From: Candidatus Cottocaccamicrobium excrementipullorum
GTDB lineage: Bacteria > Bacillota > Clostridia > Lachnospirales > Lachnospiraceae
Assembly: GCA_018713255.1 (NCBI GenBank)
Contig: DVFL01000023.1
Coordinates: 35,820-99,819, forward strand
Reading direction: 5' to 3'
DNA length: 64,000 nt
The translations under genes and the position numbers were made by a program. A model generated the notes under the pieces. It was not told the DNA's origin. It was given only the letters and a program-made list of their open reading frames with translations, and did no database searches. Below are positions 1 to 7,623 of the stretch, piece after piece; the first letter of the stretch is position 1; each line of letters opens with the position of its first letter.

Positions 1-2
1 AA

Positions 3-827
3 GAAGGAGATTGTCTGGAGCGTCTGGCGTTTACCATGACAGAAGGAAAAACTAAACCTCCGGCTCCCTTTAATGAGGCCACCCTTTTATCCGCCATGGA
101 AAACCCTGTGGCTTTCCTGGAATCGGGAGATAAAAAGGCGGCGAAAACATTGGGAGAGACCGGCGGACTGGGAACGGTGGCAACGCGGGCGGATATTATT
201 GAAAAGCTTTTTTCCAGCTTCCTGGTGGAAAAACGGGGAAAAGAGATTTTTCTTACCTCCAAAGGACGGCAGCTTCTTAACCTGGTGCCGGAGGAGTTAA
301 AAAAGCCTGAGCTGACAGCGGACTGGGAGATGAAGCTGGGGAAAATTGCCGCAGGCAGCCTGGCCAGAAAAACCTTTATGAAAGATATCCGGGGATATTC
401 TCAGGAATTAATCAGCCAGATCAAGGCGGGGGACGGCACTTTCCGCCATGACAATTTAACGAATACCAAGTGTCCCAGATGCGGGAAGCGGATGCTTCTG
501 GTAAAAGGAAAGAACAGCCAGATGTTGGTCTGCCAGGACCGGGAATGCGGATATCGGGAAACCATCTCCCGCACCTCCAACGCCAGATGTCCTGTGTGCC
601 ATAAGCGCATGGAGCTTCGGGGAAAGGGCGAGGGACAGATTTTTGTGTGCAGCTGCGGCCATAAGGAAAAACTTTCTGCTTTTCAGGAGAGAAGGAAAAG
701 GGAAGGGGCCGGAGTGACGAAGCGGGATGTGGCCAGATACATGAATCAGCAGAAAAAAGAGGCCGCGGAGCCATTAAACAATGCGTTTGCCCAGGCTCTG
801 GCCGGCATTAAGCTGGAGGAGAAATGA
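3..827 (+). CDS. topB: DNA topoisomerase III, C-terminal part (cut by window edge)
   Basis: The frame is open from the first bases of the window, so the 5' part of the gene lies outside and 274 C-terminal residues are visible. The stretch TEGKTKPPAPFNEATLLSAME resembles the gate region of type IA topoisomerase III, which relaxes and decatenates DNA through a tyrosine-linked break; the catalytic tyrosine itself is upstream of the window. After the toprim/gate part come two zinc-ribbon-like units: CPRCGKRM with a later CQDREC, then CPVCHKRM with a later CSCGH. Such C-terminal zinc fingers are usual in clostridial TopB. The stop overlaps the next gene by 4 bases (ATGA), suggesting translational coupling. 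An internal ATG at 36 is not the real start, because the conserved frame continues upstream of it. Confidence 0.9.
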   Translation, partial: EGDCLERLAFTMTEGKTKPPAPFNEATLLSAMENPVAFLESGDKKAAKTLGETGGLGTVATRADIIEKLFSSFLVEKRGKEIFLTSKGRQLLNLVPEELKKPELTADWEMKLGKIAAGSLARKTFMKDIRGYSQELISQIKAGDGTFRHDNLTNTKCPRCGKRMLLVKGKNSQMLVCQDRECGYRETISRTSNARCPVCHKRMELRGKGEGQIFVCSCGHKEKLSAFQERRKREGAGVTKRDVARYMNQQKKEAAEPLNNAFAQALAGIKLEEK

Positions 828-1843
828 AAATCAGTTATCAAAAGGTGAAAGAAGGCATTCGGGTAATTCGGTGCTGTGGACTGGACGGAGAAGTGGAAAT
901 TCCAGAAACAATAGATGGTCTATTGGTAAACGAAATCGGGCCATATGCTTTTGCCCAGGAGGTAAGGCGAAAGGAGCCAGGGGAGATTTTTGACTGGGTT
1001 ACCGGGGAGTTTGAGGATGAGGACGATGAACTTCCTCCCATCTGCGGAAATAAGCTTCAGTCCATCAGCCTTCCTTCTTCCCTGAAAAAAATCGGGGCGT
1101 ATGCATTTTATGGCTGTGAAAATCTGGAAAGGGTGAAGGCCTTCAGCTTGACGGCAGATCTGGGGGCGGGCCTGTTTACTGGCTGCTACGGAATTAAGAA
1201 GTTGGATATTTCCATGGTGCCGGGGGAACGGTCCTGCCTTAAGGAGATGCTTTCCGAGCTGCGCCAGACCTTGACTTTGGATTACCGGAATCAAAAAGGC
1301 GAACTTTTGGCCAGATTGATTTTCCCAGAGTTTTTTGAGGAATCGGTGGAAAACACCCCGGCCAGAATCCTGATGCGGGAAATGCATGGCTGCGGTCATA
1401 TGTATCGAAATGCCTTTGTAGGGGGAGAGTTTCAGTTTATGGTGTATGACCGGCTGTTTTTCCACGTTCAAGTGGAAGAAAAGCCCTTACTGGGGACCCT
1501 TCTTGCCCTGAACCGCCTTCGCTATCCGCTGCAGCTGGGAAATGAGGCAAAGAAAACTTATGAAGCATACCTTGCCAGCCACGGAAGGGAAATTTTTCAG
1601 GCGGCAGTGAAAGAGCAGGACGGGGAGCTGCTGACCTTTGCTGCCGGAGCATCCTGGTGTACGAATCAGTGTTTGGAGGATATGCTTTCTGAGGCAGAAG
1701 GGCTGGGAATGGCCCAGTTTAATGGAATCTTGATGGAAGCAAGACATCGGAAAAAGATAGAGGAAGAGAAAAAAGAAAATTCAGGAAAAGAAAAGAGCCT
1801 GGGGGAGTCAGGGGGAAAGAGAACAAGGCGGTTTGTGCTATAA
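824..1843 (+). CDS. BspA-type leucine-rich repeat protein
   Basis: This 339-residue protein starts on an ATG that overlaps the topB stop. The N-terminal third carries BspA-like LRR_5 signatures (GEVEIPETIDG near the start, LQSISLPSSLKKIGAYAFYGCENLERV around residues 80-105). The remainder has no motif I recognise and ends in a lysine/glutamate-rich tail. There is no signal peptide, so it is probably cytoplasmic, unlike surface BspA proteins. The role is unknown; repeats of this kind usually bind protein. Translational coupling to topB suggests co-expression, not shared function. Its last codons lie inside the left arm of the terminator at 1822-1857. Confidence 0.75.
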   Translation: MKISYQKVKEGIRVIRCCGLDGEVEIPETIDGLLVNEIGPYAFAQEVRRKEPGEIFDWVTGEFEDEDDELPPICGNKLQSISLPSSLKKIGAYAFYGCENLERVKAFSLTADLGAGLFTGCYGIKKLDISMVPGERSCLKEMLSELRQTLTLDYRNQKGELLARLIFPEFFEESVENTPARILMREMHGCGHMYRNAFVGGEFQFMVYDRLFFHVQVEEKPLLGTLLALNRLRYPLQLGNEAKKTYEAYLASHGREIFQAAVKEQDGELLTFAAGASWCTNQCLEDMLSEAEGLGMAQFNGILMEARHRKKIEEEKKENSGKEKSLGESGGKRTRRFVL

Positions 1844-1857
1844 CCGCCTTGTTTTTT
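1822..1857 (+). terminator. Intrinsic terminator of the topB-LRR operon
   Basis: A perfect 12-bp stem (AACAAGGCGGTT / AACCGCCTTGTT) with an 8-base loop is followed by a T-tract. The left arm encodes the last residues of the LRR protein and the loop holds its stop codon. Confidence 0.9.
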
Positions 1858-1882
1858 AAACGTTATCCTTTGTCTAGACAGG

Positions 1883-2566
1883 TTATCCAGAAACGGCAGA
1901 AACCCGCTTGTCTTTTGTCAGCAGATAAATCAGCTGATTTTTATCATAATCTGCAGGAAACAGCAGATCATATTCTAATTTCATATCACCGTTTAATTTG
2001 TTTTTGGTAACTTTTAAATTCAGCTCCCGGATTTTTTTCTCATGAAACAGATCTTTAAGCCAGGTGAGCGTTTCATCATAATCAGACACCGTTAGTTTCA
2101 GACAAACCCGGTATGGCTCGGAAGTTAAAACAGATGTACGGTGAAGAATAATCTGGATTACGACAACCATAATTCCGGCGCAGGTTCCAATCAGATATAA
2201 GCCGCCGCCGATGGCCATGCCGACTCCTGCCGTGGTCCAGATTCCGGCTGCTGTGGTAAGGCCGCTGACTGAGTGGTTGCGGACAAAGATAATGCCGGCT
2301 CCTAAAAAGCCGATTCCAGATACAATCTGTGCAGCCACACGGGAAGCGTCATAATCCGGAATATCGCTGAATCCATATTTTGATACTACCATCATCAGCG
2401 CTGACCCCATACAGACGATGGAGTGAGTCCGCATACCGGCGCTTTTTTCTCGATTTTTCCGTTCGTAACCGATCAGATATCCGATAAAAGCGGATAGAAG
2501 AATTCGAAATAAAAGTTCTGCCTGGTAAGCTAGATGATAACGGGCAAACAGTTCATTCAGATTCAT
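1883..2566 (-). CDS. MgtC/SapB family membrane protein
   Basis: The 227-residue protein has an N-terminal MgtC/SapB domain with hydrophobic helices and the family signature GYLIGYERKNREKSAGMRTH near residues 32-51. Glycine-rich segments (GIGFLGAGIIF) follow. The C-terminal 80 residues form a soluble ACT-like tail. MgtC proteins are linked to growth at low Mg2+ and to membrane potential or ATP synthase control in other bacteria; the role here is inferred from family. The start at 2566 has an AAAGGAGG site a few bases upstream. It is convergent with the topB-LRR operon. An mgtA gene lies elsewhere in this window, but nothing shows shared control. Confidence 0.88.
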   Translation of the reverse strand: MNLNELFARYHLAYQAELLFRILLSAFIGYLIGYERKNREKSAGMRTHSIVCMGSALMMVVSKYGFSDIPDYDASRVAAQIVSGIGFLGAGIIFVRNHSVSGLTTAAGIWTTAGVGMAIGGGLYLIGTCAGIMVVVIQIILHRTSVLTSEPYRVCLKLTVSDYDETLTWLKDLFHEKKIRELNLKVTKNKLNGDMKLEYDLLFPADYDKNQLIYLLTKDKRVSAVSG

Positions 2567-2581
2567 TCTTATAGACCTCCT

Positions 2582-2728
2582 TTATGGATTTCCTTGCAGG
2601 CTGACTTGAGTATCTCCAGGTTTTCTGCCAAGGACCGGCTTCCGTCCAAGGTTATCCCCGATATACCTTCCTAGTGTGGATGTTCCGGAGCCGGAAGCTC
2701 CGTAAATGTGGATAACTTCTTTTGCCAT
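2582..2728 (-). pseudogene. Relic of a P-loop kinase-like gene (48-codon remnant)
   Basis: A short frame starts at an ATG with a good AGGAGG site upstream (about 2734-2741) and encodes MAKEVIHIYGASGSGTSTLG followed by a few residues before a stop. The GASGSGTST segment matches the nucleotide-binding loop of adenylate-kinase-like ATP-binding proteins, which are normally about 170-190 residues. Everything after the loop region is missing, and the remaining tail reads like junk joined on. I read it as a decayed or internally deleted gene. It could still be translated as a micro-protein, but one without a complete active site. It lies between the MgtC and YcxB-like genes on the same strand. Confidence 0.6.
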
Positions 2729-2757
2729 AGGGCTGCCTCCTCTGTGCAGATGAAAGG

Positions 2758-3258
2758 TTAGTGAAAGCGGGCGTTAGGACACTTATTATGGATAAACTGA
2801 TCAAAGGCCTCTTTATTTCCCACGGTAAATCCGTCTTTTGAGCAAAGAATGCCGTTCTGCCGGGTGAACATTAAAGCAGTGCAGTGCTTGAGATGAAAAA
2901 CCTCTTTGATCTGGGAGTATTCCAGGGTAAGGGATTGGCTGCCTTCCGCCATATGGATGGAAGTCTCATCAAAGGTGACTGCACATTCCGGCTGCTCCCC
3001 TTGGTGGAGAGAGAGGTCCGTTTCCATGAGCTGACGCACCATCATGGCAGGGGAAGCAAAAAGTACGGCCAGAATGATGATGCCGCAGACCGCTTCTATT
3101 GCCGAAATGATTTGCGCATGATGGAAACTTAGGGCACATCCCAAAAAGGCCAGGATGGTTAATGGAATTCCTAGACGGTAGATTCGGCGGCACAGGACGT
3201 GATGGACGTATTCCGTATACATTTCTTTGGTGGTATAAAAGCGGTTTTCAAATATCAT
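2758..3258 (-). CDS. YcxB-like membrane protein
   Basis: This 166-residue protein begins with a short soluble segment (FENRFYTTKEMYTEYVHH). Two hydrophobic helices follow around residues 28-75, and then a soluble beta-rich C-terminal half with the pattern VTFDETSIHMAEGSQS and a Tyr-Ser-Gln-Ile-Lys-Glu-Val-like strand, as in YcxB-like domains. Function of the family is unknown. The start at 3258 has a GGAGAA site. A candidate promoter lies about 180 bases upstream on the same strand (3437-3465). Confidence 0.7.
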   Translation of the reverse strand: MIFENRFYTTKEMYTEYVHHVLCRRIYRLGIPLTILAFLGCALSFHHAQIISAIEAVCGIIILAVLFASPAMMVRQLMETDLSLHQGEQPECAVTFDETSIHMAEGSQSLTLEYSQIKEVFHLKHCTALMFTRQNGILCSKDGFTVGNKEAFDQFIHNKCPNARFH

Positions 3259-3436
3259 GAATTTCTCCTAACCCATCTTTAAATGGTTTTTGATAAAGTT
3301 CAGCGTATCTTCCATTCTCTAGGGAATGCGAATGGCTTGGATCTGTGCGGAATGGGGAAATCAGTTTAAGGCCGTCGGACCTTGATCAGGAATGAACACT
3401 CCATTGGGACTTAAAAATAGATGTACGGGTAAAATT

Positions 3437-3465
3437 ATTATACAAAAGATGGAAAGAAATGTCTA
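3437..3465 (-). promoter_or_regulatory. Candidate sigma-A promoter toward the YcxB-like gene
   Basis: Read on the minus strand it shows TAGACA, a 17-base spacer and TATAAT. It is divergent from, and only about 12 bases away from, the plus-strand promoter at 3477. The implied leader to the gene at 3258 is about 170 bases. Confidence 0.5.
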
Positions 3466-3476
3466 TGGAAGTTTAA

Positions 3477-3505
3477 TTGTGAAACCATAGGGCCTTTGGT
3501 ATCAT
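3477..3505 (+). promoter_or_regulatory. Candidate sigma-A promoter upstream of hairpin RNA
   Basis: TTGTGA, a 17-base spacer and TATCAT are seen. Transcription would start near 3512 and run into the strong terminator at 3595-3653, about 120 bases before the DUF3783 gene. Confidence 0.45.
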
Positions 3506-3511
3506 GAGGTG

Positions 3512-3653
3512 ATTAAGCGGTTAAGAGCGGCAAGACAGTTTTGCATCTATAGAAGAAGGGGGACAACGACATTAAATTCCCAGGCTTGATTTGCCAGGAC
3601 CGGCAAGGTATAATGACCGGAGAGTGTCATTAACCTTGCTGATCCTGTTTTTT
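3512..3653 (+). ncRNA. Candidate small RNA or attenuator leader
   Basis: The interval lies between a candidate promoter (3477-3505) and a very stable terminator (3595-3653), and has no open frame with a ribosome site. The leader includes a small GCAAGA/TTTTGC hairpin. It fits either an independent RNA of about 140 bases or a regulated leader for the downstream DUF3783-VWA-MoxR operon. It did not match a riboswitch class that I know by sight. Confidence 0.3.
3595..3653 (+). terminator. Long-stem intrinsic terminator / attenuator
   Basis: A stem of about 22 pairs with one bulge and two G-U pairs (arms 3595-3617 and 3626-3647, 8-base loop) is followed by six T. No plus-strand gene lies directly upstream, so it must end a short leader or small RNA. 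Confidence 0.8.
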
Positions 3654-3774
3654 GTCCGTTAGGATAATGTTTACCTGCTGTGGGAGCCTGGCATCGAAGG
3701 GGCTGGCATGACGGGAGAAGAGCGAAGCGGAGAAAAAACAGGAGTGGGCTGCAAGAATTTATAAGGAGAACAAG

Positions 3775-4239
3775 ATGCAGAAAGTGCAGGAATCAGTTTT
3801 ATATTATCATAAAGGAGACGCCAAAAGCGCCAGAATCATCAGCAGTGTATTCGTTCGCCTGGGAATCCGGATCCGGAGGGTGGAGCCGGACCAGGTAATG
3901 GAAAAGGTGGGCTGTCTGGCCGGATTGCCAGGTTATGGACCGGCGGCGGAAGGGGAGAAGAAGGAAAGAAACCAGATTTTGGAAGAGACTGCCGCAGCGG
4001 GGAGGGAAGAAACTCCCCGGGAAATCCCGGAAAGTGTGCTGGTGCTTCGAAACTTTACCAGCGGAAGGCTGGATTATCTGCTGCAGCAGTTAAGAAAAAG
4101 CGGCGCCGCTCCTATCCGGCTGAAGGCGGTGCTTACCCCGAACAATGCGGATTGGAGTTTTTATCATCTTTATGAGGAACTTTACGAAGAGCATCAGCGG
4201 ATGCATCAGGCCGGCGAGGAGGCCGGGAGGAAATCATGA
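3775..4239 (+). CDS. DUF3783 domain protein
   Basis: This 154-residue protein starts on an ATG with AAGGAG nine bases upstream. The N-terminal part (LYYHKGDAKSARIISSVF) and the C-terminal block (FTSGRLDYLLQQLRKSGAAP, then a lysine-alanine-valine-leucine-threonine-proline run and a WSFYHLYEELYEEHQRM-like helix) match DUF3783 as I know it. Its biochemical role is unknown. The stop overlaps the next gene by 4 bases (ATGA), so it is probably co-translated with the VWA/MoxR pair. A charged linker separates the two halves. Confidence 0.7.
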   Translation: MQKVQESVLYYHKGDAKSARIISSVFVRLGIRIRRVEPDQVMEKVGCLAGLPGYGPAAEGEKKERNQILEETAAAGREETPREIPESVLVLRNFTSGRLDYLLQQLRKSGAAPIRLKAVLTPNNADWSFYHLYEELYEEHQRMHQAGEEAGRKS

Positions 4240-5675
4240 TTGATCCCATCAGACATCAGCAGCTGTCAGAGCTTAATCAGGTGGAGCTTTGTACCAGAAT
4301 CCTGGGCAGCGCCAGGAATGAATTGTATCTGAATATGCATTATCTGGATATCGCCTTAAGCAGCCTGGGATTTCAGGCGGATTGGGGCCGAAAAGGAGCG
4401 GCCTGCGATGGTTTTTTGATTTATTACGGCCCGGATTTTTTGCTGGAGCGGTATCAGAAGAGCCGGGTTCTCGTTAACCGCCTGTATCTTCACATGGTCT
4501 TTCACTGCCTTTTCGGTCATCTGGACGGCAGGGGAAATCGGGATAAAACGCTGTGGGATTTGGCCTGTGATATTGCCATGGAATCGGTGATCGATGGTCT
4601 TTATCAAAAGTGCCTTCGGGTGCCGCCGTCTATGATGCGCAGAGAAACTTACCTGCGGCTGAAAAACCAGGGCCTTACGGTGTTTACTGCAGAGGGGATC
4701 TGCCGCAAGCTAAAGGAGATGAACCTGAATGAGCGGAAGCTTCAGCGTCTGGCAGAGGAGTTTCATGTGGACGACCATGATCTGTGGGAGCAGGAAATGC
4801 CGAAACGGTCTGTAATGCAGCGGCAGAACCAGTGGAAGGATAACCGGGAGCGGCTTCAAACGGAGCTGGAAACCATGGGGGCGAAGGATGCTTCAAAAGA
4901 AGACCGGGAGCTTCTTTCCCAGATCCAGGTAGAGAACCGGCAGCGGTATGATTATCGGGAATTCCTGAAAAAGTTTGCCGTGGTTCGGGAGGAGATGCAG
5001 GTGGATCCGGATTCCTTTGATCCCATTTTTTATACTCTCGGGCTGGAGATGTATGGGAATCTTCCGCTGATTGAGCCTTTGGAGACTAAGGAGGTTCGCC
5101 GGGTGGAGGATTTTGCGGTGGTTTTGGATACCTCCATGTCCTGTTCCGGCAGTCTGATCCGGAAATTTCTGGAGGAGACTTACTCTGTGCTCTCTGCCTC
5201 AGAGAGCTATTTTCGGAAAGTGAATATTCATATTATTCAGTGTGACGAGAAGGTTCAGTCTGATGTGGCTATCCATAGCCAGGAAGAAATGAAGGCCTAT
5301 ATGGAGAAATTTTCCCTGTCAGGCTTTGGCGGAACGGATTTCAGGCCGGCTTTTCAGTATGTGGAAGAACTTCGGGCCAAGGGAGAATTTTCTCGTCTGA
5401 AGGGGCTGATTTATTTTACCGACGGAAAAGGGATTTATCCGGTAAAGAAGCCGCCTTATGACACGGTCTTTGTATTTTTGGAGGATAATTATACGGACAT
5501 TTTCGTTCCGGGATGGGCCATGAAGGTAATTCTTTCTTCTGAGGATCTGGAGGGAGGAGAAGTAGAGGTGAGCCGGGGGCCGGGAATGAGAATGGAGAAT
5601 AAAGAACAAAACCGGACGGCGGAGGGAGATTTCTTCTTCCAGGAAGAAATCCCAAAGGATGGAATGCAGTGGTAA
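4236..5675 (+). CDS. DUF2201-type VWA protein with degenerate metallopeptidase motif
   Basis: The 479-residue protein has an N-terminal peptidase-like domain in which the expected HExxH zinc motif reads H86-M-V-F-H90, followed by CLFGH95. The general base glutamate is therefore absent. The C-terminal third is a von Willebrand A-like domain with a MIDAS motif D298-T-S-M-S and a later GGTDFRP. It is followed within 20 bases by a MoxR-class AAA+ ATPase, and MoxR/VWA pairs usually act together as metal-insertion or assembly chaperones. The substrate is unknown. It is coupled to the DUF3783 gene by an ATGA overlap. The motif loss suggests a binding rather than proteolytic role, but that is inference. 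Confidence 0.78.
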   Translation: MIDPIRHQQLSELNQVELCTRILGSARNELYLNMHYLDIALSSLGFQADWGRKGAACDGFLIYYGPDFLLERYQKSRVLVNRLYLHMVFHCLFGHLDGRGNRDKTLWDLACDIAMESVIDGLYQKCLRVPPSMMRRETYLRLKNQGLTVFTAEGICRKLKEMNLNERKLQRLAEEFHVDDHDLWEQEMPKRSVMQRQNQWKDNRERLQTELETMGAKDASKEDRELLSQIQVENRQRYDYREFLKKFAVVREEMQVDPDSFDPIFYTLGLEMYGNLPLIEPLETKEVRRVEDFAVVLDTSMSCSGSLIRKFLEETYSVLSASESYFRKVNIHIIQCDEKVQSDVAIHSQEEMKAYMEKFSLSGFGGTDFRPAFQYVEELRAKGEFSRLKGLIYFTDGKGIYPVKKPPYDTVFVFLEDNYTDIFVPGWAMKVILSSEDLEGGEVEVSRGPGMRMENKEQNRTAEGDFFFQEEIPKDGMQW

Positions 5676-5692
5676 AAAGGAGGGAAAACAGC

Positions 5693-7231
5693 ATGAACAT
5701 TAAACGGGCGAAGGAAGAAATTAAGGACACCATAGAGGCGTATTTATGTCAGGATGAGGCAGGCGAATATATGATTCCCACTGTTCGTCAGCGGCCGGTG
5801 CTGTTGATTGGGCCTCCTGGTGTAGGAAAAACTCAGATTATGGAGCAGGTAGCCAGAGAATGCCGGATTGGATTGGTGGCGTATACCATAACTCATCATA
5901 CGAGACAGAGCGCCATTGGACTGCCGTTTATTGAGAAAAAATGTTATGGAGGAAAGGAGTATTCCGTGACGGAGTATACCATGAGCGAAATCGTGGCCTC
6001 CATTTACAACAAAATAGAAGAAACCGGATTGAAGGAAGGAATTCTGTTTATTGATGAGATCAACTGCGTTTCTGAGACCTTAGCTCCGGCGATGCTTCAG
6101 TTCCTTCAGTGCAAAACCTTCGGCACCCACCAGATTCCGGAAGGGTGGATTATCGTGGCTGCGGGAAATCCACCAGAGTACAATAAATCTGTCCGGGAAT
6201 TTGATGTGGTGACTTTAGACCGGATTAAGTTGATTCAGGTGGAGCCGGATTTTGAGGTGTGGAAGGAGTATGCTTACCGGGAAGAGATTCACCCGGCAGT
6301 AATTTCTTATCTGAACATTAAAAAACAGTATTTATGCCAGATTGAGACAACAGTGGATGGAAAGCTTTTTGCCACGCCGAGAGGCTGGGAGGATTTGTCA
6401 CGGCTGATTCAGGTGTACGAAAAGCTGGGGAAGAAGGCGGACCGAGAGGTAATCGGAGAGTATATTCAGCATCCTAAGATTTCCAAGGATTTTGCCAATT
6501 ATCTTGAGCTTTATGATAAGTATAAGAATGATTATCAGGTGGATGAGATACTTTCCGGCGTGATTCGGGAGGAGCTTTGTGACAAAGCGGCCAGGGCGCC
6601 TTTTGATGAACGGCTTAGTATGGTGGGATTGCTGTTGTCTCGTCTCAGCAGCCAGTTCAGTCAGGTGCTTCTAGAAGAAAAGGCTATGGAAAAGCTTACG
6701 GGGCTGTTAAAAGGCCTTCAGCCGGCGGAGGATGAAGGGGAAAAACAGCAGGTTTCTCTGGCCTTTCGGTTAAGTGAGCTGGCAAAGCAGCTGGAGGAGG
6801 AAGAACATGAGCTTAAGCGTCAGGAATTGTTGACCCGGCGGGAGGCTGTTGTTTACCGCAGGACGGCGAAGCTTCTGGTTGACTGTGAAACGCAGATGAG
6901 CCGGTGGGAGCATGAGGAAGGTTCAGGTCAGGATGTTCAGGCTGGCTGGGAGGCGTTAAGAGAGATTTTTGCCCAGGACAGCGATAAGTTTGAAGCGTTG
7001 TTTCAAAAGAGCGCCCAAATGCTGGAGTATGGATTTGACTTTATGGAAGCGGCCTTCGGCGATGGCCAGGAGATGGTGATTTTCCTGACAGAATTAAATG
7101 GAAATGCCTTCTGCGCAGGTTTTTTAAAGGAATATGACTGTGAACGGTATTATGAATACAATAAACGGCTTTTATTTGACGAGGAAGAAAAAGATATTTT
7201 ATCCAGCTTATGGCCAGAAAACCATAATTAA
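5693..7231 (+). CDS. MoxR-class AAA+ ATPase
   Basis: The 512-residue protein carries Walker A GPPGVGKT at residues 40-47, Walker B GILFIDEIN around residue 115-123, and a sensor-like AAGNPPEYN segment. This is the MoxR layout, followed by a long helical C-terminal region with no recognised motif. I start it at the ATG at 5693 because AAGGAGGG sits eight bases upstream; an in-frame GTG at 5669 overlaps the previous gene but lacks a ribosome site. It pairs with the VWA protein just upstream and probably remodels it or a shared client using ATP. No membrane segments are seen. Confidence 0.85.
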   Translation: MNIKRAKEEIKDTIEAYLCQDEAGEYMIPTVRQRPVLLIGPPGVGKTQIMEQVARECRIGLVAYTITHHTRQSAIGLPFIEKKCYGGKEYSVTEYTMSEIVASIYNKIEETGLKEGILFIDEINCVSETLAPAMLQFLQCKTFGTHQIPEGWIIVAAGNPPEYNKSVREFDVVTLDRIKLIQVEPDFEVWKEYAYREEIHPAVISYLNIKKQYLCQIETTVDGKLFATPRGWEDLSRLIQVYEKLGKKADREVIGEYIQHPKISKDFANYLELYDKYKNDYQVDEILSGVIREELCDKAARAPFDERLSMVGLLLSRLSSQFSQVLLEEKAMEKLTGLLKGLQPAEDEGEKQQVSLAFRLSELAKQLEEEEHELKRQELLTRREAVVYRRTAKLLVDCETQMSRWEHEEGSGQDVQAGWEALREIFAQDSDKFEALFQKSAQMLEYGFDFMEAAFGDGQEMVIFLTELNGNAFCAGFLKEYDCERYYEYNKRLLFDEEEKDILSSLWPENHN

Positions 7232-7336
7232 GCAGGACGGTGAAGGATCTTTTGTGGATAAGGCCGCATAAATTTTTTCGGATTGGGGAAAACTTTATTC
7301 ATGATGAAGCACAACATCAAGAAGGAGGTTTCCCTG

Positions 7337-7540
7337 ATGAACAAAGCGTTGGACGCCACGGCTCTGACCATCAGCATTATTGGTGCGGTGAACTGGGGCC
7401 TGATTGGATTCTTTGGGTTTAATCTGGTAGCATTTCTGTTCGGTACCAGCTGGCTGGCTCGGGTGATATATGCCTTGGTAGGGCTGTGCGGGCTTTACCT
7501 GTTTACCTTTTACGGGAGAAGCGGTCAGAGTATGGATTAA
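7337..7540 (+). CDS. DUF378 small membrane protein
   Basis: The 67-residue protein has two hydrophobic helices with the family pattern ISIIGAVNWGLIGFFGFNLV and a short polar tail. The function of DUF378 proteins is unknown; they are small membrane proteins found in many Firmicutes. The ATG at 7337 has GGAGG eight bases upstream, so I prefer it over an in-frame TTG at 7283. It is 105 bases after the MoxR gene and ends just before a terminator. Confidence 0.8.
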   Translation: MNKALDATALTISIIGAVNWGLIGFFGFNLVAFLFGTSWLARVIYALVGLCGLYLFTFYGRSGQSMD

Positions 7541-7556
7541 TAACAGGTTAATGGAA

Positions 7557-7615
7557 AATCCGGTTTCTTTTTCTGCCTTTGCCTCTGGGCAAAGGGAAGG
7601 AGAAGCCGGATTTTT
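7557..7615 (+). terminator. Terminator between convergent genes
   Basis: Arms AATCCGGTTTCT and AGAAGCCGGATT enclose a second small TTTGCC/GGCAAA stem, followed by five T. The reverse strand also has a short T-run, so it may serve the phosphotransferase gene as well. Confidence 0.8.
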
Positions 7616-7623
7616 CTGCTGCG

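Noticed and set aside
5669..5692. GTG start giving eight extra residues to the MoxR ATPase
   Set aside because: It has no ribosome site of its own, whereas the ATG at 5693 follows AAGGAGGG at ideal spacing.
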